Below are positions 8,007-16,207 of a stretch of 64,000 bases of DNA, piece after piece; positions within the stretch are counted from its first letter, which is position 1, and each line of letters starts with the position of its first letter. The notes under the pieces were generated by a model. It saw nothing but the letters and a program-made list of their open reading frames with translations, made no database searches and was not told the origin of the DNA. Both the position numbers and the translations under genes were made by a program. The stretch is from Bacteroidales bacterium (lineage in GTDB: Bacteria > Bacteroidota > Bacteroidia > Bacteroidales > P3): contig JAFURZ010000008.1 of NCBI GenBank assembly GCA_017480785.1, positions 62,001 to 126,000 of the forward strand. The letters are read 5' to 3'.

Positions 8007-10065
8007 TCTTCACGTTGTATTGCTTGCGCAGGTTCTCGTTCAGGTTCCTTTCCACCTCGTTCTGCCAGGCGTTCAGGTAGTAGCCACGCGCTTGTCCGAT
8101 GCCTTTGAGGCTGCGGGGCAGTATCTCTTCCACGGCAATCAGCCGGTAGCCGGTGTTCTGGTTCACCAGATAGACTCCCCGCTGCCACTGGTCGTCGGCG
8201 AGCAAGCTCTGGCGGCTCTTCTCCACCTGGTCTACGCTGACCTTTATCAGATTGTCGGCAGGGTGTTTCTTCCGGTCAATCTTTTTCATCAGCTGTTGTT
8301 TCATCTCGCTGCTTCCCATCTCCTTCTGCACGGCCTTCTCGATTATCTTCTGTGCCTTCTTGGGTGCCAGCGCGTCGGCATCGGCCACATCAATGACGGT
8401 CACCCGAGCACGGGGGTGGAAGAAGTAGATAGAGTCATCGGGGTTGTCGAGACGCTTGTTGCGGCTCTCACGGGCGTAGAAGTCGACTAATCCTGCCGAG
8501 TCTTCGATGGCCTTGTGCCAGATGAGGGCGTCGTTGTAGTTGAATATCATCAGTCCGCGACGGTATTCCTCGACCACCTGTGCAAACTCCGGATACTCCT
8601 TTTCCAGCTGGCTGTCGGCATAGACGATGGTGACGCTGTCGAGGAACTCCTCATAGCGCTCTTGCAGCAGTTTCCTCATGTTGTCGTAGCGGGCCTTCTT
8701 TTGGTGAGTGGAGATGTAGCGTGCCACGTCGAGTGAGGTGTACCTTCTGTCGGGAGTCACCACTAGGGCACTGGTGTCGACAAACTGGCCTTCGTTGATT
8801 TTCCATCTGCCATAGCGTACCGTGTCGGGTACTACCCGTATCAGCTCGTCGAGCGAAGCCATCATCTTCACCGGGGCTCCTTTCTTCTTGCGCCCTTTCA
8901 CAGTCTGTTTGGCGGGAGTGGTGGTGAGGTCGACGATGCCGTATTTCTTGCGGCAGTTGGCGGCAAAGGTCTTGCGCGACGCATCGCCCCGCTGGTCACG
9001 GGTCATCCGTTGTTTGTAGAAGCCTTCCAGGTCGGTTGCGCCCGGCAGGGTGTCGCGCTGGATGAGTTTGATGATGTGCCATCCGTACTGTGTGAAGAAC
9101 GGCTTGCTGAACTCACCTTCTTTCATCGGCACCAGCTCGTGGATGTATTCCGGCGGCAGTTGCGACAGGGTGGCGTCGGTCAGCACGCCTCCTTTGCTAG
9201 ACGTGGTGCGGTCGTCGCTCTGACGGGCCAGTGCTGTGAAGTTGACGCCCCTCTTCAGCTCGTCGTAAATCTGATAGATTTCCGACCGGCGTGAGGCCGA
9301 GTCGGTGCTGTGCAGCCAGATGTGGGCCATGGTGATTTTCCCGTAGAGCCCTTCCACCCGGTCGAGCAGATTGATGATGTGGTAGCCGAAGCGGGTGCGT
9401 ATGGGCTTGCTCACCTCGCCCACCTTCAGGGCGTAGGCGGCGTTCTCGAAGGGATACACCATCTCGAATACGGTGAAGTAGCCCAGGTCGCCTTCGTTGG
9501 GACGCCTCTTGCCGTCGGGGTCGACCTGGCTGTAGTATTCGGCGGCCACGTCGAAGAACTCCTCTCCTCCGACGGTGATGCGGTTATACAGCTCCATGGC
9601 TTTCTCGTAAGCCTTCGTCGAGTCCTCGGGGGCAGCACTGGCGGGTATCGACACGAGGATATGGGCGGCATGCAGCGAGTAGTGGTTGCGTTCGTAGGCT
9701 TCGGCCAGCAGGTGCTGCAGCACGGCCGAGTCGATGAGGTAGGGAGCCGCCAGCTCTTTGCGGTAGCGCGCGAGCTCGGCTTTCAGGGGTGCCATGGTGT
9801 CGAAGCCACGCTCGTGGGCGTCCAGCAGCTTGGCACGGAACAGGGCGTACAGGTCGACATACTCTTCCAGTGCCGCCCGCTTCTCGGCGTCGGTGATGTC
9901 GTGGCGCTTGTCGAGCTGGGGTTTCACGTTGCTGTTGAACTCCCGCATGAACTCCGAGCTGCGTATCTGTTGCCCGCCCACCTCGATTACCACGGGGTCG
10001 TTCTGTGCCATCAGGCCGAGTGACGAGAGGGCTGCGACAGCCAATGTCATCAGTATTTTCTTCAT
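7972..10065 (-). CDS. Large periplasmic peptidyl-prolyl isomerase with two parvulin domains
   Basis: 697 residues with signal peptide MKKILMTLAVAALSSLGLMAQ. The N-terminal segment is helical (VDLYALFRAKLLDAHERGFD). Two PpiC/parvulin domains follow: HAAHILVSIP through EGDLGYFTVFEMVYPFE and TRFGYHIINL, then MAHIWLHSTDS through KGGVLTDATLSQLPPEY and TQYGWHIIKL. The C-terminal half is a long helical region containing another SurA-like segment. It is probably the major outer-membrane-protein foldase of this three-foldase operon, and lies 12 bp downstream of guaB. Confidence 0.86.
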   Translation of the reverse strand: MKKILMTLAVAALSSLGLMAQNDPVVIEVGGQQIRSSEFMREFNSNVKPQLDKRHDITDAEKRAALEEYVDLYALFRAKLLDAHERGFDTMAPLKAELARYRKELAAPYLIDSAVLQHLLAEAYERNHYSLHAAHILVSIPASAAPEDSTKAYEKAMELYNRITVGGEEFFDVAAEYYSQVDPDGKRRPNEGDLGYFTVFEMVYPFENAAYALKVGEVSKPIRTRFGYHIINLLDRVEGLYGKITMAHIWLHSTDSASRRSEIYQIYDELKRGVNFTALARQSDDRTTSSKGGVLTDATLSQLPPEYIHELVPMKEGEFSKPFFTQYGWHIIKLIQRDTLPGATDLEGFYKQRMTRDQRGDASRKTFAANCRKKYGIVDLTTTPAKQTVKGRKKKGAPVKMMASLDELIRVVPDTVRYGRWKINEGQFVDTSALVVTPDRRYTSLDVARYISTHQKKARYDNMRKLLQERYEEFLDSVTIVYADSQLEKEYPEFAQVVEEYRRGLMIFNYNDALIWHKAIEDSAGLVDFYARESRNKRLDNPDDSIYFFHPRARVTVIDVADADALAPKKAQKIIEKAVQKEMGSSEMKQQLMKKIDRKKHPADNLIKVSVDQVEKSRQSLLADDQWQRGVYLVNQNTGYRLIAVEEILPRSLKGIGQARGYYLNAWQNEVERNLNENLRKQYNVKIDRNVVRSLSF

Positions 10066-10077
10066 CTTTTTGCTGTC

Positions 10078-11550
10078 TTATCTTGAGTAGTTGGGTGCTT
10101 CGCGGGTGATGGCGATGTCGTGCGGGTGGCTTTCGGTGCGACCGGCGGCGGTGATGCGGATGAACTTGGCCTTCTGCAGGTCTTCGATGGTGGCGCTGCC
10201 GGTGTAGCCCATGCCGGCCTTCAGGCCACCCACCATCTGGTAGAGCACCTCGCTGAGGGTACCTTTGTAGGGCACGCGGCCCACCACGCCTTCCGGCACC
10301 AGCTTCTTGGCGTCGGTCTCCTTGTCTTGGAAGTAGCGGTCCTTCGAGCCGCTCTGCATGGCCTCCAGCGAGCCCATGCCGCGGTAGCTCTTGAACTTGC
10401 GGCCCTCGAAGATGATGGTCTCGCCTGGGGCCTCGTCGACTCCGGCCACCAGCGAGCCCACCATGATGGAGCTGGCGCCTGCGGCCAGGGCCTTCACGAT
10501 GTCGCCGCTGTAGCGGATGCCGCCGTCGGCAATGACAGGCACGTCGTAGCCCGCCTGCTTCAGGGCACCGCACACCTCGCAGATGGCTGTCAGCTGCGGC
10601 ACTCCGATGCCGGCCACTATGCGGGTGGAGCAGATGCTTCCGGGTCCGATGCCCACCTTGATGGCGTCGGCGCCGGCCTCGGCCAGCATGAGGGCGGCCT
10701 CGCCGGTGGCGATGTTGCCCACCACCACGTCGATGTCGCTGTATTTGCCTTTCACCTTCTTCAGTGCCTCGACCACACGGATGCTGTGGCCGTGGGCGGT
10801 GTCGATGACGATGGCGTCGGCACCGGCCTTGACCAGGGCGTCCACACGGTCCATCATGTCGGGTGTGATGCCCACGCCGGCGGCCACTCGCAGACGGCCG
10901 TTGCTGTCCTTGCAGGCATTGGGACGCTCTTTGGTCTTCATAATGTCGCGGTAGGTGATGAGGCCCATGAACTGGCCCTCCTTGTTCACCACGGGCAGCT
11001 TCTCAATCTTGTGCTGCTGCAGTATGTCGGTTGCTTCGGCAAAGGTGGTGCCCTCGTGGGTGGTGATGAGCTTGGTAATCATGATTTCGCTCAGGGGGCG
11101 TTCCATGTCGCGCTCGAAGCGCAGGTCGCGGTTGGTCACCATGCCGATGAGCATCTTGTTCTCGTCCACGATGGGTATGCCTCCGATGCCGTACTCTTCC
11201 ATCAGGTGCAGGGCATCCTTCACTTTGGCGTCTTTCGACAGGGTGATGGGGTCGATAATCATACCGTTCTCGGCGCGCTTCACCTTGCGCACCTCGTTGG
11301 CCTGGCGTTCGATGCTCATGTTCTTGTGCAGCACTCCGATGCCGCCTTCCTGGGCCATGCCGATGGCCATGGCGGCCTCGGTGACGGTGTCCATGGCAGC
11401 CGACACGAGCGGTGTGTTGAGCATGATGCGCTTGGAGAAACGCGATGCGACGCTCACCTCGCGGGGGAGCACTTCGGAGTAGGCGGGGACGAGCAGCACG
11501 TCGTCGTAGGTGAGGCCTTCGCCAATGAATTTAGTGGTGTCTGTGTACAT
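10078..11550 (-). CDS. guaB: Inosine-5'-monophosphate dehydrogenase
   Basis: 490-residue IMPDH catalysing NAD-dependent IMP to XMP, the committed step to GMP. The TIM barrel is interrupted by two CBS domains (residues about 95-210: [20 protein letters not shown] and neighbours). The catalytic loop [13 protein letters not shown] carries the nucleophilic Cys, followed by the YRGMGS flap and the [11 protein letters not shown] region. The start is placed at the ATG of MYTDTTKF; an upstream TTG is less likely. It heads the operon with three foldases and moxR, and has a strong promoter about 36 bp upstream. Confidence 0.96.
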   Translation of the reverse strand: MYTDTTKFIGEGLTYDDVLLVPAYSEVLPREVSVASRFSKRIMLNTPLVSAAMDTVTEAAMAIGMAQEGGIGVLHKNMSIERQANEVRKVKRAENGMIIDPITLSKDAKVKDALHLMEEYGIGGIPIVDENKMLIGMVTNRDLRFERDMERPLSEIMITKLITTHEGTTFAEATDILQQHKIEKLPVVNKEGQFMGLITYRDIMKTKERPNACKDSNGRLRVAAGVGITPDMMDRVDALVKAGADAIVIDTAHGHSIRVVEALKKVKGKYSDIDVVVGNIATGEAALMLAEAGADAIKVGIGPGSICSTRIVAGIGVPQLTAICEVCGALKQAGYDVPVIADGGIRYSGDIVKALAAGASSIMVGSLVAGVDEAPGETIIFEGRKFKSYRGMGSLEAMQSGSKDRYFQDKETDAKKLVPEGVVGRVPYKGTLSEVLYQMVGGLKAGMGYTGSATIEDLQKAKFIRITAAGRTESHPHDIAITREAPNYSR

Positions 11551-11585
11551 ATTATTGCGCAATTTTATTCTCTGTAAATAAAATG

Positions 11586-11616
11586 CAAAAATACAAAAAT
11601 TATTATATACTACAAA
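11586..11616 (-). promoter_or_regulatory. Strong Bacteroidetes-type promoter of the guaB operon
   Basis: On the reverse strand a TTTG (11616-11613) is followed by exactly 19 bp and then TATTTTTG (11593-11586), a textbook -33/-7 pair in a very AT-rich stretch. The expected transcript start is near 11580, giving a leader of about 30 nt. Confidence 0.8.
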
Positions 11617-11701
11617 ATAAAAATATATAAAAAAACACTATCGGTTGAATGCTAGTGTTTTGTTTTTTACCAAATGGGTGATTGCACCGTATTGACACCG
11701 T

Positions 11702-11762
11702 CTGTTCTTCGGTTGTTCTTCGGTTGTTCTTCGATGGTCATCGAAGAACAACCGAAGAACAG
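11702..11762. repeat. Hairpin of tandem 11-bp units (GTTCTTCGGTT type)
   Basis: The left arm has three units of GTTCTTCGGTT, the last running into CGATG. After a 2-nt loop the right arm CATCGAAGAACAACCGAAGAACAG is an exact reverse complement of two units. It sits 29 bp beyond the mannosidase stop and upstream of the guaB promoter. The unit length matches the other 11-bp hairpins in the window but the sequence differs. Confidence 0.88.
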
Positions 11763-11791
11763 TCGTCGAAAAGCCGATGATGGAGGCTGCA

Positions 11792-13969
11792 TTATCGGGA
11801 GTGGTTCCGATAGAGATCGTTAAGGGTGCGGACGGTGACCTTCACTTTGCCGACGTCGGCTTTCGGGTCGACTGGGACGAAGGTGGTGGTGACGCTTTCG
11901 CCAGCCTTGAGGTCGAAGAAGTTACGGGTAAAGTGGCCGTCGATATGCGGCTCGGTGTCGATAAAGACATCGAAAAGGTCCGTCTCGGCTTTCATCGTCA
12001 CCACCAACGAGCCGTCGCTCTGCCAGGCTTGGTTAAATTTGAACTTCGGCTCGGGATAGCTGCGGTCTTTGGGGTAGACGCTATAGTATTGTTCCCATTT
12101 CTTTAGGTCGACGTTGTCGTCAAAGAGGGCTTGGGCGCGGTAGTGCAAGGCTTTCCAATTGCCGTAGTAGTCGATGCTGCTCCACGAGGCGACGGGCCAG
12201 CAGTCGTTGAGCTGCCAGTAGAGGGTGCCGTCGCAGCGTGGGTCGCTGATGTGGCACAGTATGCCGTAGCCGGTGCCCCAGGCCTGCAGCAGCTGGCTGA
12301 CGTAGCAGAAGTCCTCCAAGGAGAGGCTTTTGCTGTCGAAGCCGTAGTACTGTCGCATGGCCTTGTCGATGATTTGCAGGCCGCGGCCGTGCTTCTGGTG
12401 GCTGCGGAGGGTGGGGGAGTCTATATATAGTTGGTCTTCAGGGCAGAACTGCTTGATTGTAGACAGCATGGGGTAGCTCTGGAAGCCGTATTCGCTCATA
12501 AAGCGGCCGGTCTTCTCCTTGTACACCTCGAAGGGCTGTTCTCCCCACCAGACGCCCCAGTAGTGGCTGTCGCCGTGGGTGGTGCACTCGGGGTGGCCCC
12601 AGCCGTAGAGCGGCGAGGTGGTGATATAGGGGCGGCCGTAGGGGTCGCAGTCGCGGACGGCTTGGGCCAAAATAGCCTCACCCCCGCCCCCTCTCCGGTT
12701 GGAGAGGGGAGTAGATACCTTATGCTTGCCTCCCCCCTCTCCAATCGGAGAGGGACCGGGGGTGAGGCCGAAGATAGTATCTATTGCATGTTCTAGGCGT
12801 GCGCGCTGCTCGGGGGTCCAGTTGAATTGGCTTTGCCAGCCCCAGTCTTCCCAGCCGTTCTTCACCTCGTTGTTGCCGCACCAGAGGACGACGCAGGGGT
12901 ACTTGGCAATCCTTGTGACATTCTGGCGGGCCTCCTTCTTGATGCTCTCCAGCATTTCCGTGTTATCAGGGTAGAGCATGGTAGAGAAATTGAAGTCCAT
13001 CCAGACCATGAGGCCCAGCGAGTCGCAGAGGTCGAAGAAGTAGTCGTGCTCATAGATGCCGCCGCCCCAGACGCGTAGCATGTTGAAGCCCGCCTCCTTG
13101 GCCGAGGTGAGCAACAGGCGATAGCGGTCTCTATTGGCCTTGTCGTCGATGGGGAAGCTGTGGACGGGAATCCAGTTGGCGCCCTTGATGAAGAGCCTCA
13201 CCCCAGCCTCACCCCCGCCCCCACTCCGATTGGAGAGGGGAGTGGATACCCCTGTGTCGGCAACAAAATAGAACGACTGTCCTATGCTGTCTTGTTCTTG
13301 CATCAGGCGCACATTACGATAAGGAAAGCCATCAGCTCCCCTCTCCACTCGGAGAGGGGTAAGGGGGTGAGGCCGGTTGGTGATATACACCCTCTTCCAT
13401 ATTCCGCAGGTGGGCAGTTTGGGACCCCAGTCCCAGCCCTGCTGGTAGGGCGCGATGCGGGTGAAGGCGCGGCGGTCGGGCAACGGGATGCCGTAGAATG
13501 CCTCTTCAATCGAGTCTTCGAGCGGGATAAAGGTAACTTTGACGTTGATGGAGTCTTCGATGTTATGAAATGAAAAGGCATACTGGCAAAACATGTTATC
13601 TGCATCGGGCACCCAAAGCAGGTGTTCGTAAGTGCCCTGGGTGTTCGAGATGCGGATGTCCGCACGGCCGGCGAGACCTTCAAAGACAATCCGGAGGCTG
13701 TCGCCTTCGGGCAAGTCTTTCTTCAGCAGCGTGGTTCGGTAGGTCCACACGCTGTCCGCCACCCACCGCACCGAGTCCTCGTTGGTGCTGAGGTACGGGT
13801 CGGGGATCAGTCCGTTGGCCATCAGGTCGGTGTGGATAAACCCCGGCACTGTGGCGGGATACCACTCGCCGTTGTATTTGAACTGCCATTCGGTCAGCTC
13901 CACCGTGTCAGTCTTCGTCGTGCATGCCGCCAGCAGCAGCGGCATCAGGATGTAGGCTATGCGTTTCAT
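11792..13969 (-). CDS. GH2 beta-mannosidase lipoprotein carrying repeat insertions, missing beta-sandwich domains
   Basis: 725-residue lipoprotein (lipobox LLLAAC) of the GH2 beta-mannosidase group, expected to remove terminal beta-mannose. The jelly-roll domain (TVPGFIHTDLM, YQQGWDWGP, TCGIWKRVYI) and the TIM barrel (FIKGANWIP, NMLRVWGGGIYE) are present. The acid/base Glu is in WCGNNEVKNGW and the nucleophile in MSEYGFQSYP, so catalysis could be retained. Between KRVYI and VRLMQEQDSIG the second (Ig-like) domain of about 90 residues seen in homologues is replaced by a few repeat-derived residues. A C-terminal sandwich also looks shortened after WKALHYRAQ. A 31-residue repeat-encoded insert (SPIGEG, PLSNRRG) lies before ILAQAVRD. 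Start chosen at MKRIAYIL, 2 bp from the DUF486 stop. It may be decaying. Confidence 0.85.
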   Translation of the reverse strand: MKRIAYILMPLLLAACTTKTDTVELTEWQFKYNGEWYPATVPGFIHTDLMANGLIPDPYLSTNEDSVRWVADSVWTYRTTLLKKDLPEGDSLRIVFEGLAGRADIRISNTQGTYEHLLWVPDADNMFCQYAFSFHNIEDSINVKVTFIPLEDSIEEAFYGIPLPDRRAFTRIAPYQQGWDWGPKLPTCGIWKRVYITNRPHPLTPLRVERGADGFPYRNVRLMQEQDSIGQSFYFVADTGVSTPLSNRSGGGGEAGVRLFIKGANWIPVHSFPIDDKANRDRYRLLLTSAKEAGFNMLRVWGGGIYEHDYFFDLCDSLGLMVWMDFNFSTMLYPDNTEMLESIKKEARQNVTRIAKYPCVVLWCGNNEVKNGWEDWGWQSQFNWTPEQRARLEHAIDTIFGLTPGPSPIGEGGGKHKVSTPLSNRRGGGGEAILAQAVRDCDPYGRPYITTSPLYGWGHPECTTHGDSHYWGVWWGEQPFEVYKEKTGRFMSEYGFQSYPMLSTIKQFCPEDQLYIDSPTLRSHQKHGRGLQIIDKAMRQYYGFDSKSLSLEDFCYVSQLLQAWGTGYGILCHISDPRCDGTLYWQLNDCWPVASWSSIDYYGNWKALHYRAQALFDDNVDLKKWEQYYSVYPKDRSYPEPKFKFNQAWQSDGSLVVTMKAETDLFDVFIDTEPHIDGHFTRNFFDLKAGESVTTTFVPVDPKADVGKVKVTVRTLNDLYRNHSR
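12675..12768. repeat. Full palindromic repeat element inserted in the mannosidase gene
   Basis: 94 bp bounded by 11-bp terminal inverted repeats (GCCTCACCCCC and GGGGGTGAGGC). Inside are two small hairpins of the type CTCTCCGGTTGGAGAG. It is read through in frame and encodes the SPIGEG and PLSNRRGGGGE peptides. The same element occurs at 15165-15269. Confidence 0.92.
13194..13250. repeat. Half palindromic element in the mannosidase gene (left half)
   Basis: AGCCTCACCCC is followed by a second copy AGCCTCACCCCC and one hairpin (ACTCCGATTGGAGAGGGG). It encodes STPLSNRSGGGGEAG just before FIKGANWIP. The duplicated end suggests an imprecise recombination. Confidence 0.85.
13335..13373. repeat. 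Half palindromic element in the mannosidase gene (right half)
   Basis: One hairpin (CTCCCCTCTCC, ACT, CGGAGAGGGG) is followed by GGGGGTGAGGC, the other terminal repeat. It encodes PHPLTPLRVERGA exactly where the Ig-like domain of the GH2 enzyme should begin. About 85 bp of native coding sequence separates it from the left half. Confidence 0.85.
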
Positions 13970-13971
13970 AA

Positions 13972-14349
13972 TCATTTCGTTTTCCAAAAGGCGAAGACCA
14001 CTGCCAGGATGATGAAGAGGAAGCTGACGAGGTGGTTCCAGCGGATGGGCTCGCTCTTGAAAACGGTGGCCACGATGATGGTGAAGACCGTCAGCGAAAT
14101 GCACTCGGCCAGTATCTTCAGCTGCATCAGCGAGAAAGGGCCGCCGTTGATTTGGCTGCCGATGCGGTTGGCCGGTATCATAAACGAGTACTCGAAGAAA
14201 GCCACGCCCCACGAGGTGAGAATGATGAGTATCAGTGGCCAGCTGGTGTTTATCTTCAGTTCGGTGAGCTTGAGGTTGCCGTACCAGGCGAAGGTCATGA
14301 AGATGTTGCTGACGATGAGCAGCAGGACGGTGATCAGTGCTTTGGGCAT
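13972..14349 (-). CDS. DUF486 family membrane protein
   Basis: 125 residues with four predicted membrane helices, of the small DMT-like DUF486 family (FMTFAWYGNLK, SWGVAFFEYSFMIPANRIG). The function of the family is unknown. The fold resembles half of a drug/metabolite transporter. It ends 2 bp before the mannosidase start and begins 8 bp after cinA, inside the hydF-folA-cinA operon. Confidence 0.85.
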   Translation of the reverse strand: MPKALITVLLLIVSNIFMTFAWYGNLKLTELKINTSWPLILIILTSWGVAFFEYSFMIPANRIGSQINGGPFSLMQLKILAECISLTVFTIIVATVFKSEPIRWNHLVSFLFIILAVVFAFWKTK

Positions 14350-14357
14350 TATAAGGT

Positions 14358-15689
14358 TTAAGGTTTAAGGAGTTTTATGAGCATGGAGTAGGCCTGATTG
14401 GTTGTGCGGTCGATGTTCTGCTGGCGACGGCGGCCAGGGAAGTTCAGCAGCTGGGCCTCGGTGTGCGTGGCGTCGGCCACGGCAATCCACACCGTGCCGA
14501 CGGGCTTCTCGGGCGTGCCGCCGTCGGGCCCGGCGATGCCGGTGGTGGCGATGGCCAGGTCGGCGCCGAGGCGCTGGCGCACCTCTTCGGCCATCTCGCG
14601 GGCGGTCTCCTCGCTTACGGCGCCGTGGGCCTCCAGCGTGCTGTGCTTTACGCCGAGGGCGCATTCCTTCACCTCGTTGCTGTAGGCCACCACGCCGCCA
14701 CGGAAGTAGGCCGAGGCGCCGGTCTGGGCTGTCAGCTGGCTGGCAATTGTGCCGCCGGTGCAGCTCTCGGCGGTGGCCAGGGTCTTGCCCTTGGAGATAA
14801 GCGTCTTGTGCACCAGTTCGGCCAGGGTCTCGCAGTCTTCGCCGACGATGTATTGTCCGGCCAATTCGTAGAGCCCTGGCAGTACACTGGATATACTAGG
14901 CTCTCTGGAATCTCTAGGATATCTGGCCGTGAGTCGCAGTTTGGTCATCCCCGCCACGGGCAGGTAGGCCAGCTTGATATGCTTGGGCAGCGAGAGCTCC
15001 CACGGCTCTATCAAATCGGATAGGAATGATTCCCCGATGCCTTGAACGAGTATGTTCTTGTTGATGATGGTTTCGGTGAGCAGGTGCTCCTGCAGCTTGG
15101 GAATGACGCGGTTCTGCATCAGCCACTCCATCTCGAAAGGTACTCCCGGCAGGGAGACCAGAACAGTCTCACCCCCGACCCCTCTCCGATTGGAGAGGGG
15201 AGTGGTTACCGGTGCACAGTCTTGCATTCTACCCCCCTCTCCAATCGGAGAGGGGCTGGGGGTGAGGCTAAACCACATGCACGGTGCCGTGCCGAGGTCG
15301 TTGTTCAGCACCTCGCAGCATTCGGGCACGAGGGCCTGGGCACGGTTGACGGGCGTCAGTTCGAAGCCGCGCACGGCAAAGATGCGCCGCACGTTCTCCA
15401 GCGCCACGGGGCTCTCCACCAGCTTGCTGCGGAAGCGGTCGCACAGCACCTGCTTGGTGATGTCGTCCTTGGTGGGGCCGAGGCCGCCGGTGACCAGCAC
15501 CACGTCGTAGTGCTCCATGCCGTCGTCGATGGCCTTGGCAATGTCGGCACGGGTGTCGCCCACCACCTCCACTGCGGCCACCTCGAAGCCAGCCTCGGTG
15601 AGCATCCGGCCCATCGTGGAGGCATTGGTGTTGACGACCTGCCCGATGAGCAGTTCGTCGCCTATGTTGATAATCTTTACTACGTTCAT
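14358..15689 (-). CDS. cinA: CinA: nicotinamide-nucleotide amidase / competence-damage protein with a repeat-encoded insert
   Basis: 443 residues. The N-terminal COG1058 (MoaB-like) domain has IINIGDELLIGQVVNTN and TGGLGPTKDD; the C-terminal PncC-like nicotinamide mononucleotide deamidase domain has TAESCTGG, YFRGGVVAYSNEVK and TTGIAGPDGGTPEKPVGTVW. The protein recycles pyridine nucleotides. About 35 residues (SPSPIGEGG to PLSNRRGVGGE) are encoded by a palindromic element between APCMWF and VLVSLPGVPFEM, which are adjacent in homologues. The frame is preserved and all catalytic motifs downstream are intact. A nonamer array encodes part of RYPRDSREPSISS. The start ATG overlaps the folA stop (ATGA). 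Confidence 0.93.
   Translation of the reverse strand: MNVVKIINIGDELLIGQVVNTNASTMGRMLTEAGFEVAAVEVVGDTRADIAKAIDDGMEHYDVVLVTGGLGPTKDDITKQVLCDRFRSKLVESPVALENVRRIFAVRGFELTPVNRAQALVPECCEVLNNDLGTAPCMWFSLTPSPSPIGEGGRMQDCAPVTTPLSNRRGVGGETVLVSLPGVPFEMEWLMQNRVIPKLQEHLLTETIINKNILVQGIGESFLSDLIEPWELSLPKHIKLAYLPVAGMTKLRLTARYPRDSREPSISSVLPGLYELAGQYIVGEDCETLAELVHKTLISKGKTLATAESCTGGTIASQLTAQTGASAYFRGGVVAYSNEVKECALGVKHSTLEAHGAVSEETAREMAEEVRQRLGADLAIATTGIAGPDGGTPEKPVGTVWIAVADATHTEAQLLNFPGRRRQQNIDRTTNQAYSMLIKLLKP
14880..14924. repeat. Tandem nonamer array inside cinA
   Basis: Consecutive 9-bp units GGATATACT, AGGCTCTCT, GGAATCTCT and AGGATATCT, with a weaker fifth at 14880, share the pattern RGRNTMTCT. Because 9 is a multiple of 3 they stay in frame and encode the tripeptides RYP, RDS, REP and SIS. 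Confidence 0.6.
15165..15269. repeat. Full palindromic repeat element inserted in cinA
   Basis: 105 bp running from AGTCTCACCCCC to GGGGGTGAGGCT, with two internal hairpins (CCTCTCCGATTGGAGAGG and CCTCTCCAATCGGAGAGG). 105 bp is 35 codons, so the host frame is kept. It matches the element at 12675-12768 in ends, hairpins and encoded peptides. Confidence 0.93.
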
Positions 15690-16207
15690 ATCCTGAACTT
15701 TCTGTCGTACTCTTCGTAGGCGTAGTCAAGGCCGCTCTCCTCGTCCAGCATGGGTTCACTGAGTTTCACGAGGGTGAACTCCGACATGTCGATGACGGGG
15801 AAGTAGACGTCGGCCTCGAAGTCGCGGTAGACGCGGGTGATGTAGAGCCGATGGGTGAAGGGCAGTAAGGCCCTGTAGATGGCGGCACCGCCCATGACGA
15901 AGACCTCCTTGTCGCAGCCCTTGAGGGTGCGGAAAAGGTCGTTGATGCTGTGCACCACGGTGGCGCCTTCGGCCGTGAAGTCGGGGTTCATGGTCATCAC
16001 GATGTTCTGCCGGCCGGGCAGGGGCCGTTTGGGCAGGCTCTCCCATGTCTTGCGGCCCATCACCACAGGGTGTCCGGTGGTGAGTTTCTTGAACCGCTTG
16101 AGGTCTCCGCCGAGGTGCCACAGCAGGTCGTTGTCCTTGCCGATGGCTCCGTTCTGCGCGATGGCCACGATGATGCTCAGGTTGGGTTTCTTGTTGATAT
16201 CAATCAT
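15686..16207 (-). CDS. folA: Dihydrofolate reductase
   Basis: 173-residue DHFR reducing dihydrofolate to tetrahydrofolate with NADPH. Motifs: LSIIVAIAQNGAIGKDNDLLWHL with the catalytic acidic residue further on at GGDLKRFKKLT, VVMGRKTWESLP, and VMGGAAIYRALLP near residue 110. The start is placed at MIDINKKPNL; an ATG 36 bp upstream would overlap hydF more deeply. It overlaps hydF by 8 bp and cinA by 4 bp, so it is translationally coupled to both. It complements folD in folate metabolism. Confidence 0.94.
   Translation of the reverse strand: MIDINKKPNLSIIVAIAQNGAIGKDNDLLWHLGGDLKRFKKLTTGHPVVMGRKTWESLPKRPLPGRQNIVMTMNPDFTAEGATVVHSINDLFRTLKGCDKEVFVMGGAAIYRALLPFTHRLYITRVYRDFEADVYFPVIDMSEFTLVKLSEPMLDEESGLDYAYEEYDRKFRI

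Noticed and set aside
11702-11762. Hairpin as the terminator of the mannosidase operon
   Set aside because: No T-tract follows the stem in the leftward direction, and hairpins of the same design occur between divergent genes.
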